From Marinicellulosiphila megalodicopiae (GTDB lineage Bacteria > Pseudomonadota > Gammaproteobacteria > Pseudomonadales > Natronospirillaceae), in the NCBI RefSeq assembly GCF_045862395.1, contig NZ_AP023087.1:248001-312000 (forward strand): 64,000 bases of DNA. Direction: 5' to 3'. This document shows positions 54,164-62,543 of the stretch, one piece after another; within the stretch, counting starts at the first letter, position 1, and every line of letters starts with the position of its first letter. A program made the translations under genes and the position numbers. The notes below the pieces were generated by a model that was not told the origin of the DNA, made no database searches, and saw only the letters and a list, made by a program, of their open reading frames with translations.

Positions 54164-54598
54164 ATGAGCTTAAAAGAAAAAGTCAAAAATATATTCGACT
54201 CAGTAATAGACGTGGTTTTTTCAATTATTTTGGTTGTTATTATTATAAGCATTGCTTTAGGTACGTTTCAGCTATTTTTTTCAGTTTGGGATTTGATCAA
54301 ACTTGAAGGCATCACGGGTCACTACATAGATATTATTACCGACGTGTTAACTCTTTATATTTTAATAGAATTATCCCGATCGTTAATTGAATATTTTAGT
54401 TCTCACAAACTTAGACTGACATTTATTGTCGATGCGGCAATCGTTTTTGTAATTCGTGAAATTCTAATCATATTGTTTAAGCATAAAATGGAGCCTGGAA
54501 TGTTGTATGAATTTTCAGCACTATTATTTGTTTTAGGTATGATTCGAATCGGATCAATACTTGTGCATCAATATGAGAAAAAGATGGAGTCGCATTAA
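54164..54598 (+). CDS. PsiE-like small membrane protein
   Basis: The 144-residue protein has four TM segments. DVLTLYILIELSRSLIEYFS and RLTFIVDAAIVFVIREILII are the conserved blocks of the PsiE (phosphate-starvation-inducible E) family, whose function is unknown. I saw no Pho box in the 80 bp upstream. It is followed by a strong terminator and seems to be a single-gene unit. Confidence 0.85.
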   Translation: MSLKEKVKNIFDSVIDVVFSIILVVIIISIALGTFQLFFSVWDLIKLEGITGHYIDIITDVLTLYILIELSRSLIEYFSSHKLRLTFIVDAAIVFVIREILIILFKHKMEPGMLYEFSALLFVLGMIRIGSILVHQYEKKMESH

Positions 54599-54611
54599 TT
54601 ATGTGAGTTTT

Positions 54612-54643
54612 GCTAGCTCAATAACACATTGAGTTAGCTTTTT
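54612..54643 (+). terminator. Terminator after the PsiE-like gene
   Basis: GCTAGCTCAAT pairs with ATTGAGTTAGC (one mismatch) around the loop AACAC and is followed by five T. Confidence 0.88.
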
Positions 54644-54664
54644 AAATCCAATTGAAAATTACGG

Positions 54665-55345
54665 TTAAACACTTTTTTTGTTCAAATATTCAATGGCTTT
54701 TTTAACGCCTAATTCTGGGCTCGCCAATACACAAATATCACTGTCTTTAAACCTTAATGCTGCATCCGCCATCGACGCTTGAGCTAATACTACACAATCA
54801 AATCCATCTTTTTCATTTTGAATAAATTCAAATATTCTATTTAAATACTCTTTTTTATCACCTGCTAAAAAATATTCCCATGTATCGGGTATCTGTTTTA
54901 GCGTGATTTTTGGCTGTGTATTCGCACTTGTTAGTGATTCGTTCAATAATGCTTGGGTGGGTTGTAACGTACTTTCAACTGCCGCTACTACCAAAATATT
55001 ATTAAACGTTTGTACAGATAAATCCGCCATGGCGCGATCAATACGCATAGAAATACACGAACCAGTTTGTTTGGTTAACTCTGCAATACCACCAATGGTT
55101 GAGCAGGTACAAACCACAACCTGCGCACCTGTATTAGCCGCTAATTGCATGGTGCGGTTAACGTCATTTTTTAATTTTTCAGTAAGGCCGTGTTCAATTG
55201 CCTCTTTTAATAAATTGGGCTGAACGTCATGGCGCACAGAAATAGTGTGATTTAACGATTCAACTAAAGATTGAAAAGTAGAAATGTGTACCTCGGCAGT
55301 ATGTAAAAAGGCTATGTCGTGTCTAGTCATGTCGTGTTTTGGCAT
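54665..55345 (-). CDS. Asp/Glu/hydantoin racemase superfamily protein
   Basis: The 226-residue protein has the two-cysteine-type layout of this superfamily: an N-terminal FLHTAEVHISTFQSLV, the first catalytic region VVVCTCSTIGGIAEL, and the second near DSDICVLASPELGVKKAIEY. The first Cys is present in CTCST; the position of the second catalytic Cys is taken by SPELG, so racemase activity is doubtful and a decarboxylase-like or degenerate role is possible. Real start may be at Met6 (MTRHDIAFLH). It converges with the PsiE-like gene. Confidence 0.75.
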   Translation of the reverse strand: MPKHDMTRHDIAFLHTAEVHISTFQSLVESLNHTISVRHDVQPNLLKEAIEHGLTEKLKNDVNRTMQLAANTGAQVVVCTCSTIGGIAELTKQTGSCISMRIDRAMADLSVQTFNNILVVAAVESTLQPTQALLNESLTSANTQPKITLKQIPDTWEYFLAGDKKEYLNRIFEFIQNEKDGFDCVVLAQASMADAALRFKDSDICVLASPELGVKKAIEYLNKKSV

Positions 55346-56031
55346 AATTTTTTGATAACGCTCATTTAAAAATTTTGAACGTTATTCCTTGGTTGATACT
55401 AAATAAATATTGGAAACAAGATTCTATTTTTGTTGTGTCCACTTTATGGCTTCATCAATCGATGTTTGATAGAGGCTTAATGCTTTTATAGGGTCTTGGG
55501 AGTATTGTCAAAATAATACAGGGTGAACATAAAATTGGTGGTGGGTTTGTCATGGTGGGTAGTTTGTTACGCACGATACACAAATTCTTTTGTTCTTCTA
55601 GAGGTTGCCTCATCATAAAAAGTACAGCGCTCAGTATACGGTTCGTCAGTGTAATGTAATTGCATTATTTACCCAAGAGCGATAAATAAATACACTTGTC
55701 GTATCAATGTAAGCGGATTTGGGCTCAACAGATTTACATGTTTTATGTCCATTCATCACTTCACAATTCGAAGATTGGTTGGCAACGTTGGTTCCTTGTT
55801 ATCCTTAGGGGCATATTTGAGGGAGAAGTTTAAAAGACTCAAGAATCAAAAGAAATCATTTATTGCTCTGAACTGTCTAGCTTTTGGTTAATGTTGCCTC
55901 CTAAAAACCAAAAATATCCCATTAATAGAGACTTGAAACATTATTTTAAAAAATCTAGAAACCAATCATTGAATCAGCGCCATAAGCTATATACAGTAGA
56001 GCAATCTTATATTTTTAGACCCTTACTATTT
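55346..56031. other. 690-bp region upstream of minC
   Basis: No intact gene is visible. A minus-strand frame of about 25 codons near 55425-55500 reads SQDPIKALSLYQTSIDEAIK then WTQQK and stop, which looks like the tail of a vanished protein, but it is preceded by a stop. The remainder should contain the min promoter. Confidence 0.45.
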
Positions 56032-56700
56032 ATGAATCAAGCCTTTAACTTAAAATCATCGATGCAGCCTATTTATCTTTTTGAAATCAAAAGCTTGTCG
56101 ATACGGGATATTTCCGAACAAATTGAATTCTTAAATGAGAAAACCCCTAATTTATTAGCCAACGCACCGGTTATGTTAGATTTGAATCGAGTAGAAAATA
56201 CCCTGCAAAAACAAACTCTAATGGAAGTGATCGATTATCTAAAGCAACAAAATATTAATCCTATCGGTGCTCAGTGCACAGATTCAAATATTAAAAAAAT
56301 CATCGTTGAATTAGGCTTAAACCACTCTAAAGTCGAAAAAAAGAAAAAAATTGATTATCAAGATTCTGACATAGGCACTAAAGTCATTACCCAGCAAGTG
56401 CGTTCAGGTCAACAAATATACGCCCCTAACGAGAATTTGATTATTTTAAATAACGTCAGCGCAGGCGCAGAAGTCATTGCAGACGGCTCGATCACCATCT
56501 TTGGTGCACTAAGAGGTCGGGCGGTTGCAGGTGCTAAAGGGCGAGAAAACACACAAATAATTTGTCAAAATCAATATGCCGAATTGATATCTATTCAAGG
56601 GCAATATATGGTGGACGAACAACTTCCACAATCGGGCAAAGCCTGTCGGTTTTATATCAAGGAAGAACGTTTAGAGATTGATGAATTAAACGCGATTTAA
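56032..56700 (+). CDS. minC: Septum site-determining protein MinC
   Basis: From ATG 56032 the product has 222 residues, close to the family norm; an in-frame ATG at 55891 would add 47 residues unlike MinC. The N-terminal domain has NLKSSMQPIYLFEIKS and LNEKTPNLLANAPVMLDLN. The C-terminal beta-helix shows QVRSGQQIYAPNENLIILNN, GAEVIADGSITIFGALRGRA, GAKGRENTQIICQ and AELISIQGQY. MinC blocks FtsZ assembly when MinD carries it to the membrane. Confidence 0.95.
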   Translation: MNQAFNLKSSMQPIYLFEIKSLSIRDISEQIEFLNEKTPNLLANAPVMLDLNRVENTLQKQTLMEVIDYLKQQNINPIGAQCTDSNIKKIIVELGLNHSKVEKKKKIDYQDSDIGTKVITQQVRSGQQIYAPNENLIILNNVSAGAEVIADGSITIFGALRGRAVAGAKGRENTQIICQNQYAELISIQGQYMVDEQLPQSGKACRFYIKEERLEIDELNAI

Positions 56701-56787
56701 ACAATATGAAAAACCATAATCGTTGGCTTTTTTAAATTAAGAAAACAAGAATTTTTTATTAATTAACAACATACATAGGAGATTTTC

Positions 56788-57591
56788 ATGGCGAAAATCA
56801 TCGTAGTGACATCAGGTAAAGGCGGCGTAGGTAAAACAACCAGTAGCGCTGCAATCAGCATGGGGCTTGCACTAAGTGGCAAAAAAACAGTGGTCATCGA
56901 TTTTGACATTGGTTTGCGTAACTTAGATTTAATCATGGATTGTGAGCGCCGAGTGGTATTTGACTTTGTAAACGTCATCCAAGGTGACGCGACTTTAAAT
57001 CAAGCATTGATCAAAGATAAGCGTTGCGAACAACTTTACATATTACCCGCATCCCAAACTCGAGATAAAGACGCATTGACTAAAGAAGGCGTTGAAAAAA
57101 TCTTAAACGAGCTTAGTAAAACCTTTGATTATATTATTTGTGACAGCCCAGCAGGCATAGAGCATGGCGCGCAAATGGCATTATACTTTGCCGACGAAGC
57201 GATTGTTGTCACCAACCCAGAAGTCAGCTCAGTACGCGACAGCGATCGAATTTTAGGTATTTTACAATCTAAAAGTCGTCATGCCGAAAACGGCTCTCGA
57301 GTAAAAGAGCATCTATTAATTACCCGTTACGATTCTGCCCGAGTAGAAAAGGGCGAAATGTTATCCGTAGAAGACATTGTGGATATCTTAGCGGTGCCTT
57401 TAGTTGGGGTGATTCCAGAATCTCCATCAGTATTAACCGCATCCAACCAAGGCACACCAGTGATCATGGATACAAAATCCAATGCTGGACAAGCCTATGC
57501 CGATGCCATCAGACGCTTTGAAGGCGAGAATATAGAATTCCGTTTTGTAAAAGCCCCGAAAAAAGGCATCTTAAGCCGCGTATTTGGATAA
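56788..57591 (+). CDS. minD: Septum site-determining ATPase MinD
   Basis: The 267-residue protein has the deviant Walker A motif VTSGKGGVGKTTSSA near residue 6, switch I DFDIGLRNLDLIMDCERRVV, and ICDSPAGIEHGAQMA. The C-terminus KAPKKGILSRVFG is the amphipathic membrane-targeting helix. AGGAG lies 8 bp before the ATG. It dimerises on the membrane with ATP and recruits MinC. Confidence 0.98.
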   Translation: MAKIIVVTSGKGGVGKTTSSAAISMGLALSGKKTVVIDFDIGLRNLDLIMDCERRVVFDFVNVIQGDATLNQALIKDKRCEQLYILPASQTRDKDALTKEGVEKILNELSKTFDYIICDSPAGIEHGAQMALYFADEAIVVTNPEVSSVRDSDRILGILQSKSRHAENGSRVKEHLLITRYDSARVEKGEMLSVEDIVDILAVPLVGVIPESPSVLTASNQGTPVIMDTKSNAGQAYADAIRRFEGENIEFRFVKAPKKGILSRVFG

Positions 57592-57605
57592 GGAGTAAAT
57601 AAAAA

Positions 57606-57854
57606 ATGAGCATATTTGACCGTTTTCGAGTAAAAGAAAATACGTCTGCAAACATTGCAAAAGAGCGACTGCAAATTGTCGTAGCACACCAACGCAACAA
57701 AGATAAGCAACCTAGTTACTTACCGCAGTTGCAACGAGAAATACTAGACGTCATCAAAAAATACGTAGACGTAGACATGGATGATGTTGTTGTAGACATC
57801 AGCCAAGAAGACCTAACCAGTATTTTAGAAGTGAATGTGACGTTACCGTCGTAG
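57606..57854 (+). CDS. minE: Cell-division topological specificity factor MinE
   Basis: The 82-residue protein has the membrane/anti-MinCD N-terminus MSIFDRFRVKENTSANIAKE, the contact helix RLQIVVAHQRN and the C-terminal dimer domain (LQREILDVIKKYVDVDMDDV). It stimulates MinD ATPase and drives pole-to-pole oscillation. It lies 14 bp after minD with AAGGAG in the gap. Confidence 0.97.
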   Translation: MSIFDRFRVKENTSANIAKERLQIVVAHQRNKDKQPSYLPQLQREILDVIKKYVDVDMDDVVVDISQEDLTSILEVNVTLPS

Positions 57855-57878
57855 TTTTTAGAATAAAAATAAAAATAA

Positions 57879-57917
57879 AAAAACCAAGATATACCCCGTG
57901 TGTCTTGGTTTTTTTTT
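57879..57917 (+). terminator. Terminator of the min operon
   Basis: AAAACCAAGA pairs with TCTTGGTTTT around a 13-base loop and is followed by more T. A second copy of the same hairpin sits about 102 bp further downstream as part of a tandem duplication. Confidence 0.85.
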
Positions 57918-58087
57918 CTGATCCTGTAAGTTCGGGATTTATTCCGAAAAAAACATCAACCTGTAGGTTCCGGATTCATTCGGAAACAAGATATACCCCG
58001 TGTGTCTTGGTTTTTTTTCTGATCCTGTAAGTTCGGGATTTATTCCGAAAAAAAACATCAACCTGTAGGTTCCGGATTCATTCGGAA
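57884..58087 (+). repeat. Tandem duplication of about 102 bp holding a terminator arm and two REP elements
   Basis: The block beginning AAGATATACCCCGTGTGTCT, continuing through one TGTAAGTTCGGGATTTATT REP and one TGTAGGTTCCGGATTCATT REP, occurs twice head to tail (from about 57885 and about 57988) and differs only in the lengths of the T and A runs. Confidence 0.9.
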
Positions 58088-58198
58088 AAAAACTAACCCA
58101 ATCATTCAAAAAACCAAATTAGTAAAAACCCTCACAATGAATCCCGAGCCTACAGTGCTGTAAATAATCTTTTATGTAGGTTCCGGATTCATTCGGAA
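57925..58198. repeat. REP cluster downstream of minE
   Basis: Plus-orientation REPs start at 57925, 57962, 58026, 58064 and 58175 (TGTAGGTTCCGGATTCATTC and close variants). A minus-orientation copy (CACAATGAATCCCGAGCCTA) ends at 58154. Each has a TGTAG head followed by an imperfect palindrome TTCCG...CGGAA. The 58064/58154 pair forms a BIME-like inverted unit. Confidence 0.88.
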
Positions 58199-58333
58199 AA
58201 AACTAACCCAATGATCACATCCAATAAAAAAACAAACTGAAATCTCTATCGCTTTTTGTTATTGTCTGCCTCTATTAACACCAAACAAACCTATTAAAAA
58301 ACAAACTAAACCGCTCCATCAAAGGAATCCAAC

Positions 58334-60622
58334 ATGTCATTGATTTTACCATCAACTCACAAGCCTTCATTCAAACAACGATTCAAAACCACCAGCCTGA
58401 TGGCGGCGATTATTGTGGTGGGTACGTTTTCATCCTGTGGTACGGATTCCGCTGACAAAGACGATGACAATGACGGAATCATCAATTCCCAAGATGCGTT
58501 TCCAAAAGACAAGCTTGAATGGCTTGATACTGACAACGATGGCACAGGCGATAATGCCGATTTAGACGACGATGGCGATGGAATTTCCGATTTAATCGAA
58601 ATCGAATTAGAGTTTGATCCGCTAGATTCAACCAGCACTCCCCTTGATACCGATGCCGATGGTATTCCTGATGTGCAAGATTTAGATAAAGATGGCGATG
58701 GTATTTCAGATAGCATCGAAACCGATTTGGGTTTTGATCCGCTAGATGCAACCGATGTACCTGCCGATGAAGACGGCGACGGCTATCCAGATTCAATGGA
58801 TTTGTTTTTAGGTGATGCAAGCGAATGGTTCGATAACGACCTAGATGGGATAGGCGATAATGCCGATTTAGACGACGATAACGACCGTTACACCGATGCC
58901 GATGAAATCGATAACGGCACCGACCCGTTTGATGGCTTAAGTAAGCCAACTGATAATGATCAAGATTACGTTTCGGATTTAAATGACACTGATGATGATA
59001 ATGATGGTGTGTTGGATGGGGATGATGCGTTTGCGTTTTTAGTGGGTGAATGGCTTGATTCTGATTTAGATGGAGTGGGTGATAATTCCGATCATTACCC
59101 TACAGATGCAGATTGTTGGAGTGACAGTGATGGTGATGATGCCGACAGCGATTCAATGGATGGCTGTGATCAAGTTGAACTGGGTATTAATCAAATTAGT
59201 GCCTCTCAATTACAAGGGCATAATGGTTTTGTTGTTGAGGGAGAAGGGGATATTTCTGTATTAGGTCAATTCCTAACAGGACTTGGCGATATTAATAAGG
59301 ATGGGTTTGATGATTATATGTTTTCAGCAGCAGGACATGCAGAAGATGGAGATATATTTAAAGGATTAAATTATGTTTTTTTTGGTTCTCCAACAAAAAA
59401 TAAAGCTAATTTAAACTTCTCAATAGATGATGAGTTAGATGGAGTTAATGGATTTGAGATTAGGGGTTTAAATGCAGGTGATAGACTAGGGGTTAATGTT
59501 TCAGAGTTAAATGATATAAACGACGATGGAATAGATGACTTTTTGATTTCTGATTATTCAGGAAATATTTATGTGATTTTTGGTCATCAAGGTAATTGGG
59601 ATGCGAGTTTTGATTTGAGTACTGTTAATGGAGAGAAGGGTTTTCAAATAAAAGGGATAGCTGAAGAAATAGATCAATATACAGCAAATTTAGGAGATAT
59701 TAATGGTGACGGTATCGATGATTTTGGGTACTCCGTAGACTTTACAACTTACCTTTTCTTTGGTCGAGATGAAGAATGGCCTGATATTATAGACTTAGCA
59801 GATACTGTTGCTGTAAGTAATTATGCACAAATAATAGATGGGGTATTTTTATATGAGTTGAGCAGTGCAGGTGATTTAAATGGTGATGAGCTTAATGATG
59901 TAATATTTTCAACAAGAGCCTCTGAGGATAGTAAAGGTAAAGTTTTTGTGTTATTTGGTAAAGATAATTTAAAAGAAAGTGTTGTCGATTTGACTCAGTT
60001 AAATGGAGTAAACGGTTTTTCTTTTATTGGTGAACTTGCATTCGATTTGTTAGGTAATGGTTTATCTAATAGTGATATAAATAATGATGGTTTGAGCGAT
60101 TTACTAATAGGTTACGGCGGAGAAAATTCAGAGAGAATTGGTCGTGCATATATCATATTTGGAAAAACTGCCTCATGGGATGCCACTCTAGATCTTTCAA
60201 GCTTAGATGGAACTAACGGATTGGTTTTACTTGGGCAAAGCGCTGGGGATTATTTTGGTCGAGATGTCACAGGGCTGGGGGATTTTAATGGCGATGGTAT
60301 TGATGATGTATTAATTGGTGCACAGCAAAGCTCTGTAGATTCAATAGATTTAGTAGGCCGTGCGTACGTATTGTATGGTAAAGAACAAGTTTGGCCTGCA
60401 AGTATGAATCTTTTCGAAATGACTGCTGAAGAAGGTTTGATTATAAATGGTGAAGAAGAAAATGATCATTTTGGACAAAACGTAGATTATGTAGGGGATG
60501 TAAATGGTGATGGCATCAATGATCTAATTACTGGTACTAACTGGCCAGATCCAAATGGGTTTAGTCGAGCAGGTAAAGCGTATTTGATTTATGGGTTTCA
60601 GCAATTCAAACCAGCAGAATAA
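58334..60622 (+). CDS. FG-GAP (integrin-alpha-like) repeat lipoprotein with TSP3 calcium repeats
   Basis: The product has 762 residues. A long signal ends TFSSC (Cys35), giving a lipoprotein. Residues 40-280 are Asp-rich thrombospondin-type-3 repeats (DDDNDGIINSQDAFPKD; DLDDDGDGISDLIEIELEFD; repeated about ten times). Residues 300-750 hold about seven FG-GAP blades, each with D-x-N-x-DG-x-DD and an (Y/V)-x-x-FG-K/S segment (GLGDFNGDGIDDVLIGAQQS; AYIIFGK). This builds a Ca2+-dependent beta-propeller similar to integrin alpha heads; surface adhesion is likely. A C-rich-poor composition and only one internal Cys pair suggest no disulphide core. It is a single gene between REP clusters. Confidence 0.85.
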   Translation: MSLILPSTHKPSFKQRFKTTSLMAAIIVVGTFSSCGTDSADKDDDNDGIINSQDAFPKDKLEWLDTDNDGTGDNADLDDDGDGISDLIEIELEFDPLDSTSTPLDTDADGIPDVQDLDKDGDGISDSIETDLGFDPLDATDVPADEDGDGYPDSMDLFLGDASEWFDNDLDGIGDNADLDDDNDRYTDADEIDNGTDPFDGLSKPTDNDQDYVSDLNDTDDDNDGVLDGDDAFAFLVGEWLDSDLDGVGDNSDHYPTDADCWSDSDGDDADSDSMDGCDQVELGINQISASQLQGHNGFVVEGEGDISVLGQFLTGLGDINKDGFDDYMFSAAGHAEDGDIFKGLNYVFFGSPTKNKANLNFSIDDELDGVNGFEIRGLNAGDRLGVNVSELNDINDDGIDDFLISDYSGNIYVIFGHQGNWDASFDLSTVNGEKGFQIKGIAEEIDQYTANLGDINGDGIDDFGYSVDFTTYLFFGRDEEWPDIIDLADTVAVSNYAQIIDGVFLYELSSAGDLNGDELNDVIFSTRASEDSKGKVFVLFGKDNLKESVVDLTQLNGVNGFSFIGELAFDLLGNGLSNSDINNDGLSDLLIGYGGENSERIGRAYIIFGKTASWDATLDLSSLDGTNGLVLLGQSAGDYFGRDVTGLGDFNGDGIDDVLIGAQQSSVDSIDLVGRAYVLYGKEQVWPASMNLFEMTAEEGLIINGEEENDHFGQNVDYVGDVNGDGINDLITGTNWPDPNGFSRAGKAYLIYGFQQFKPAE

Positions 60623-60640
60623 ATTTAATGAAATATAAGA

Positions 60641-60661
60641 TCCTCGAGTCATGCTCGAGGA
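60641..60661 (+). other. Perfect stem-loop after the FG-GAP gene
   Basis: TCCTCGAG and CTCGAGGA pair fully around TCATG. A second stem, AATCGCA/TGCGATT with an inner GGGA/TCCC, follows at 60675-60709. Neither has a T-run. Confidence 0.7.
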
Positions 60662-60774
60662 CGAAGGTAGAAAAAATCGCAAATGTTTAAAGGGATGTTC
60701 CCTGCGATTAATATGCAAAGCCGCAACAAATTAATTTAATTTTTCAATGGTAAAACGACACGCACTTTTGCTTT

Positions 60775-60860
60775 TGTAGGTTTCGGATTCATTCGAAAAA
60801 ACTATCCTGATCATTTAAAAAAAAATTGTAAAAACCCTCGGAATGAATCCCGAGCCTACA
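60775..60860. repeat. BIME: inverted REP pair
   Basis: A plus REP (TGTAGGTTTCGGATTCATTC, 60775-60798) and a minus REP (GAATGAATCCCGAGCCTACA, 60841-60860) enclose about 42 bp that match the spacer used in the other pairs. Confidence 0.88.
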
Positions 60861-61102
60861 GTGTAGCGAACAACAAGGACATGCAACTAAATAAAAATCA
60901 ATGACATCTAAAAATAAATAAGGCACATATTTTAGAAAATATGATGCCTTAACAAATTAATTTGTTAAAAAAGAGATCATACAGAGGGAATTGCTACAAT
61001 TATCGAGCATTGCTCAAATCGAAGACGCAGGGAATTCAATCAGACTCAAAACAGACTCAAAACAGACACCCACTATTGCTTATTCTCACAATAAACCCGA
61101 CC

Positions 61103-61414
61103 TGTAGGTTCCGGATTCATTCGGAAAAAAACTAACCCAATCATTTAAAAAACCAATTTTTTAAAATCCTCACAATGAATCCCGAGCCTACAATGTTGAA
61201 AATAATCTTTTCTGTAAGTTCCGGATTCATTCGGAAAAAAACTAACCCAATCATTTAAAAAACCAAATTTGTTGAAACCCTCGGAATGAATCCCGAGCCT
61301 ACAGTGTTGAAAATATTCTTTTCTGTAGGTTCCGGATTCATTCGGAAAAAAACTAACTCAATCATTTAAAAAACCAAATTTGTTGAAACCCTCACAATGA
61401 ATCCCGAGCCTACA
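61103..61414. repeat. Three tandem BIME units
   Basis: Plus REPs at 61103, 61213 and 61324 alternate with minus REPs ending at 61192, 61303 and 61414. Each pair encloses a similar spacer containing AACTAACCCAATCATTTAAA. Unit period is about 110 bp and the copies are nearly identical, pointing to recent amplification. Confidence 0.92.
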
Positions 61415-61506
61415 GTGTAGAAAATAATCTTTTCTGAGACCAATGGCTCAGAGTAAATTGGTTAATAATTTTATTTTTTGTGAGTGTGTTAAAAAAAGAA
61501 ATTAGT

Positions 61507-61527
61507 GTGTCGCAGCAATCGACCTAC
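61507..61527 (-). repeat. REP-like variant
   Basis: GTGTCGCAGCAATCGACCTAC, read on the other strand, is GTAGG followed by GTCGATTGCTGCGAC, an imperfect palindrome. This is the same plan as the copies at 6564 and 28742. Confidence 0.5.
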
Positions 61528-61640
61528 TTTGAATGTGATAGTGGTTTAGTGGAGGTGTTTCTGTAGGCAGCCATCACCCGCAATGATTTGTTAAATGTGA
61601 ATCACAAGCTTTGCAGCAACAAAACTAACCAATAGTTAAA

Positions 61641-62012
61641 TCAAACATGCTGATCAATCAAAATTGCATTACCATCGGGATCTTGAATTGAAAAATGCGA
61701 GGGCCCACTTTCACCAGTAATGGCTTTTTGTAAAATATTAACCCCCTGCGCTTCAAACATTTTTAAAAGTTCTCTAACATCAGTAAAGGATTCTAGTGTT
61801 TGACGATTTTGATCCCAGCCGGGATTGAATGTCATGATATTCCCTTCAAACATACCCTGAAACAAACCAATTTTATGCGAGCCATTTTTAAGTATTAACC
61901 AATTTTGAGATTGATCACCACCTACAATTTCAAAGCCCATTTTTTGATAAAACAGTTTTGACACTTCAATGTCATTGACGGCTAAGCTGATTGAAAATGC
62001 ACCTAACTCCAT
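61641..62012 (-). CDS. VOC (glyoxalase/bleomycin-resistance) family protein
   Basis: From ATG 62010-62012 the product is 123 residues; GGGGTG lies just upstream, and an ATG 12 bp earlier is the alternative. ISLAVNDIEVSKLFYQKMGF and SIQDPDGNAILIDQHV are the two ends of a paired beta-alpha-beta-beta-beta fold, with likely metal ligands at the C-terminal end. Function could be a lyase, dioxygenase or binding protein; it cannot be decided from sequence. Confidence 0.85.
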   Translation of the reverse strand: MELGAFSISLAVNDIEVSKLFYQKMGFEIVGGDQSQNWLILKNGSHKIGLFQGMFEGNIMTFNPGWDQNRQTLESFTDVRELLKMFEAQGVNILQKAITGESGPSHFSIQDPDGNAILIDQHV

Positions 62013-62078
62013 TTTACACCCCATAATTTTAATTCAATATTGATGCTAAAAAGTACTCTATTGAAATGGTAAGGTCAA

Positions 62079-62228
62079 TTAAATATCCAGTATCATAAAA
62101 ACAATGGCGCTGTCCATAAAAGCGACAGGCATATTTGCATTTAAATTCACAATGCTAAAAGGTGCTAACACCAACGCCACAGAAGACAATAACACACCGC
62201 CACGGCTGAAATTAATGTCGTAATTTAA
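62079..62228 (-). pseudogene. C-terminal membrane-protein remnant
   Basis: A 49-codon frame with no start reads DINFSRGGVLLSSVALVLAP, then FSIVNLNANMPVAFMDSAIV and FMILDI before a stop at 62079. Composition is that of a genuine membrane protein tail, but a stop codon precedes it immediately. It is probably a relic of a deleted gene. Confidence 0.35.
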
Positions 62229-62432
62229 TTAGGATCCGATCTCTACATCTGTCATAGTTTGTTCCACTTTTGTATAAATTAGGTGTCGAAAATCACATTA
62301 AATGCCATGTGATTTAAAAAAACTTCAATTATATTTGAACCAGTAGCCCTTTCAGTGTTTTGCTTGTACTTACTCAGAACTAATTTCAAATTAAGCTTCT
62401 AAACTAGAGGAACATTTATTGAGGAAAAAAAT

Positions 62433-62516
62433 ATGAAGTCTTTTATAAGTCAAATATATATCAGTGTTTTATTTATTCTAATGATGTTGATGGTGTGTAA
62501 GTTGTTGTGGCTTTAG
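62433..62516 (+). CDS. Possible 27-residue single-TM small protein
   Basis: ATG 62433 has GAGG 8 bp upstream and is followed by MKSFISQIYISVLFILMMLM then VCKLLWL and stop. The layout, a basic/polar head and one hydrophobic helix, is typical of bacterial small membrane proteins. There is no homologue known to me, and chance is not excluded. Confidence 0.4.
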   Translation: MKSFISQIYISVLFILMMLMVCKLLWL

Positions 62517-62543
62517 GTTGTGAAACTAATTAAAAAAGTTGAT

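Noticed and set aside
58357..58949. Ser-rich and His/Arg-rich minus-strand frames opposite the FG-GAP gene
   Set aside because: Same effect: reverse translation of GAT/GAC-rich calcium repeats.
61103..61414. Regularly spaced REP array considered as CRISPR
   Set aside because: Repeats alternate in orientation and the spacers are nearly identical, which is BIME and not CRISPR structure.
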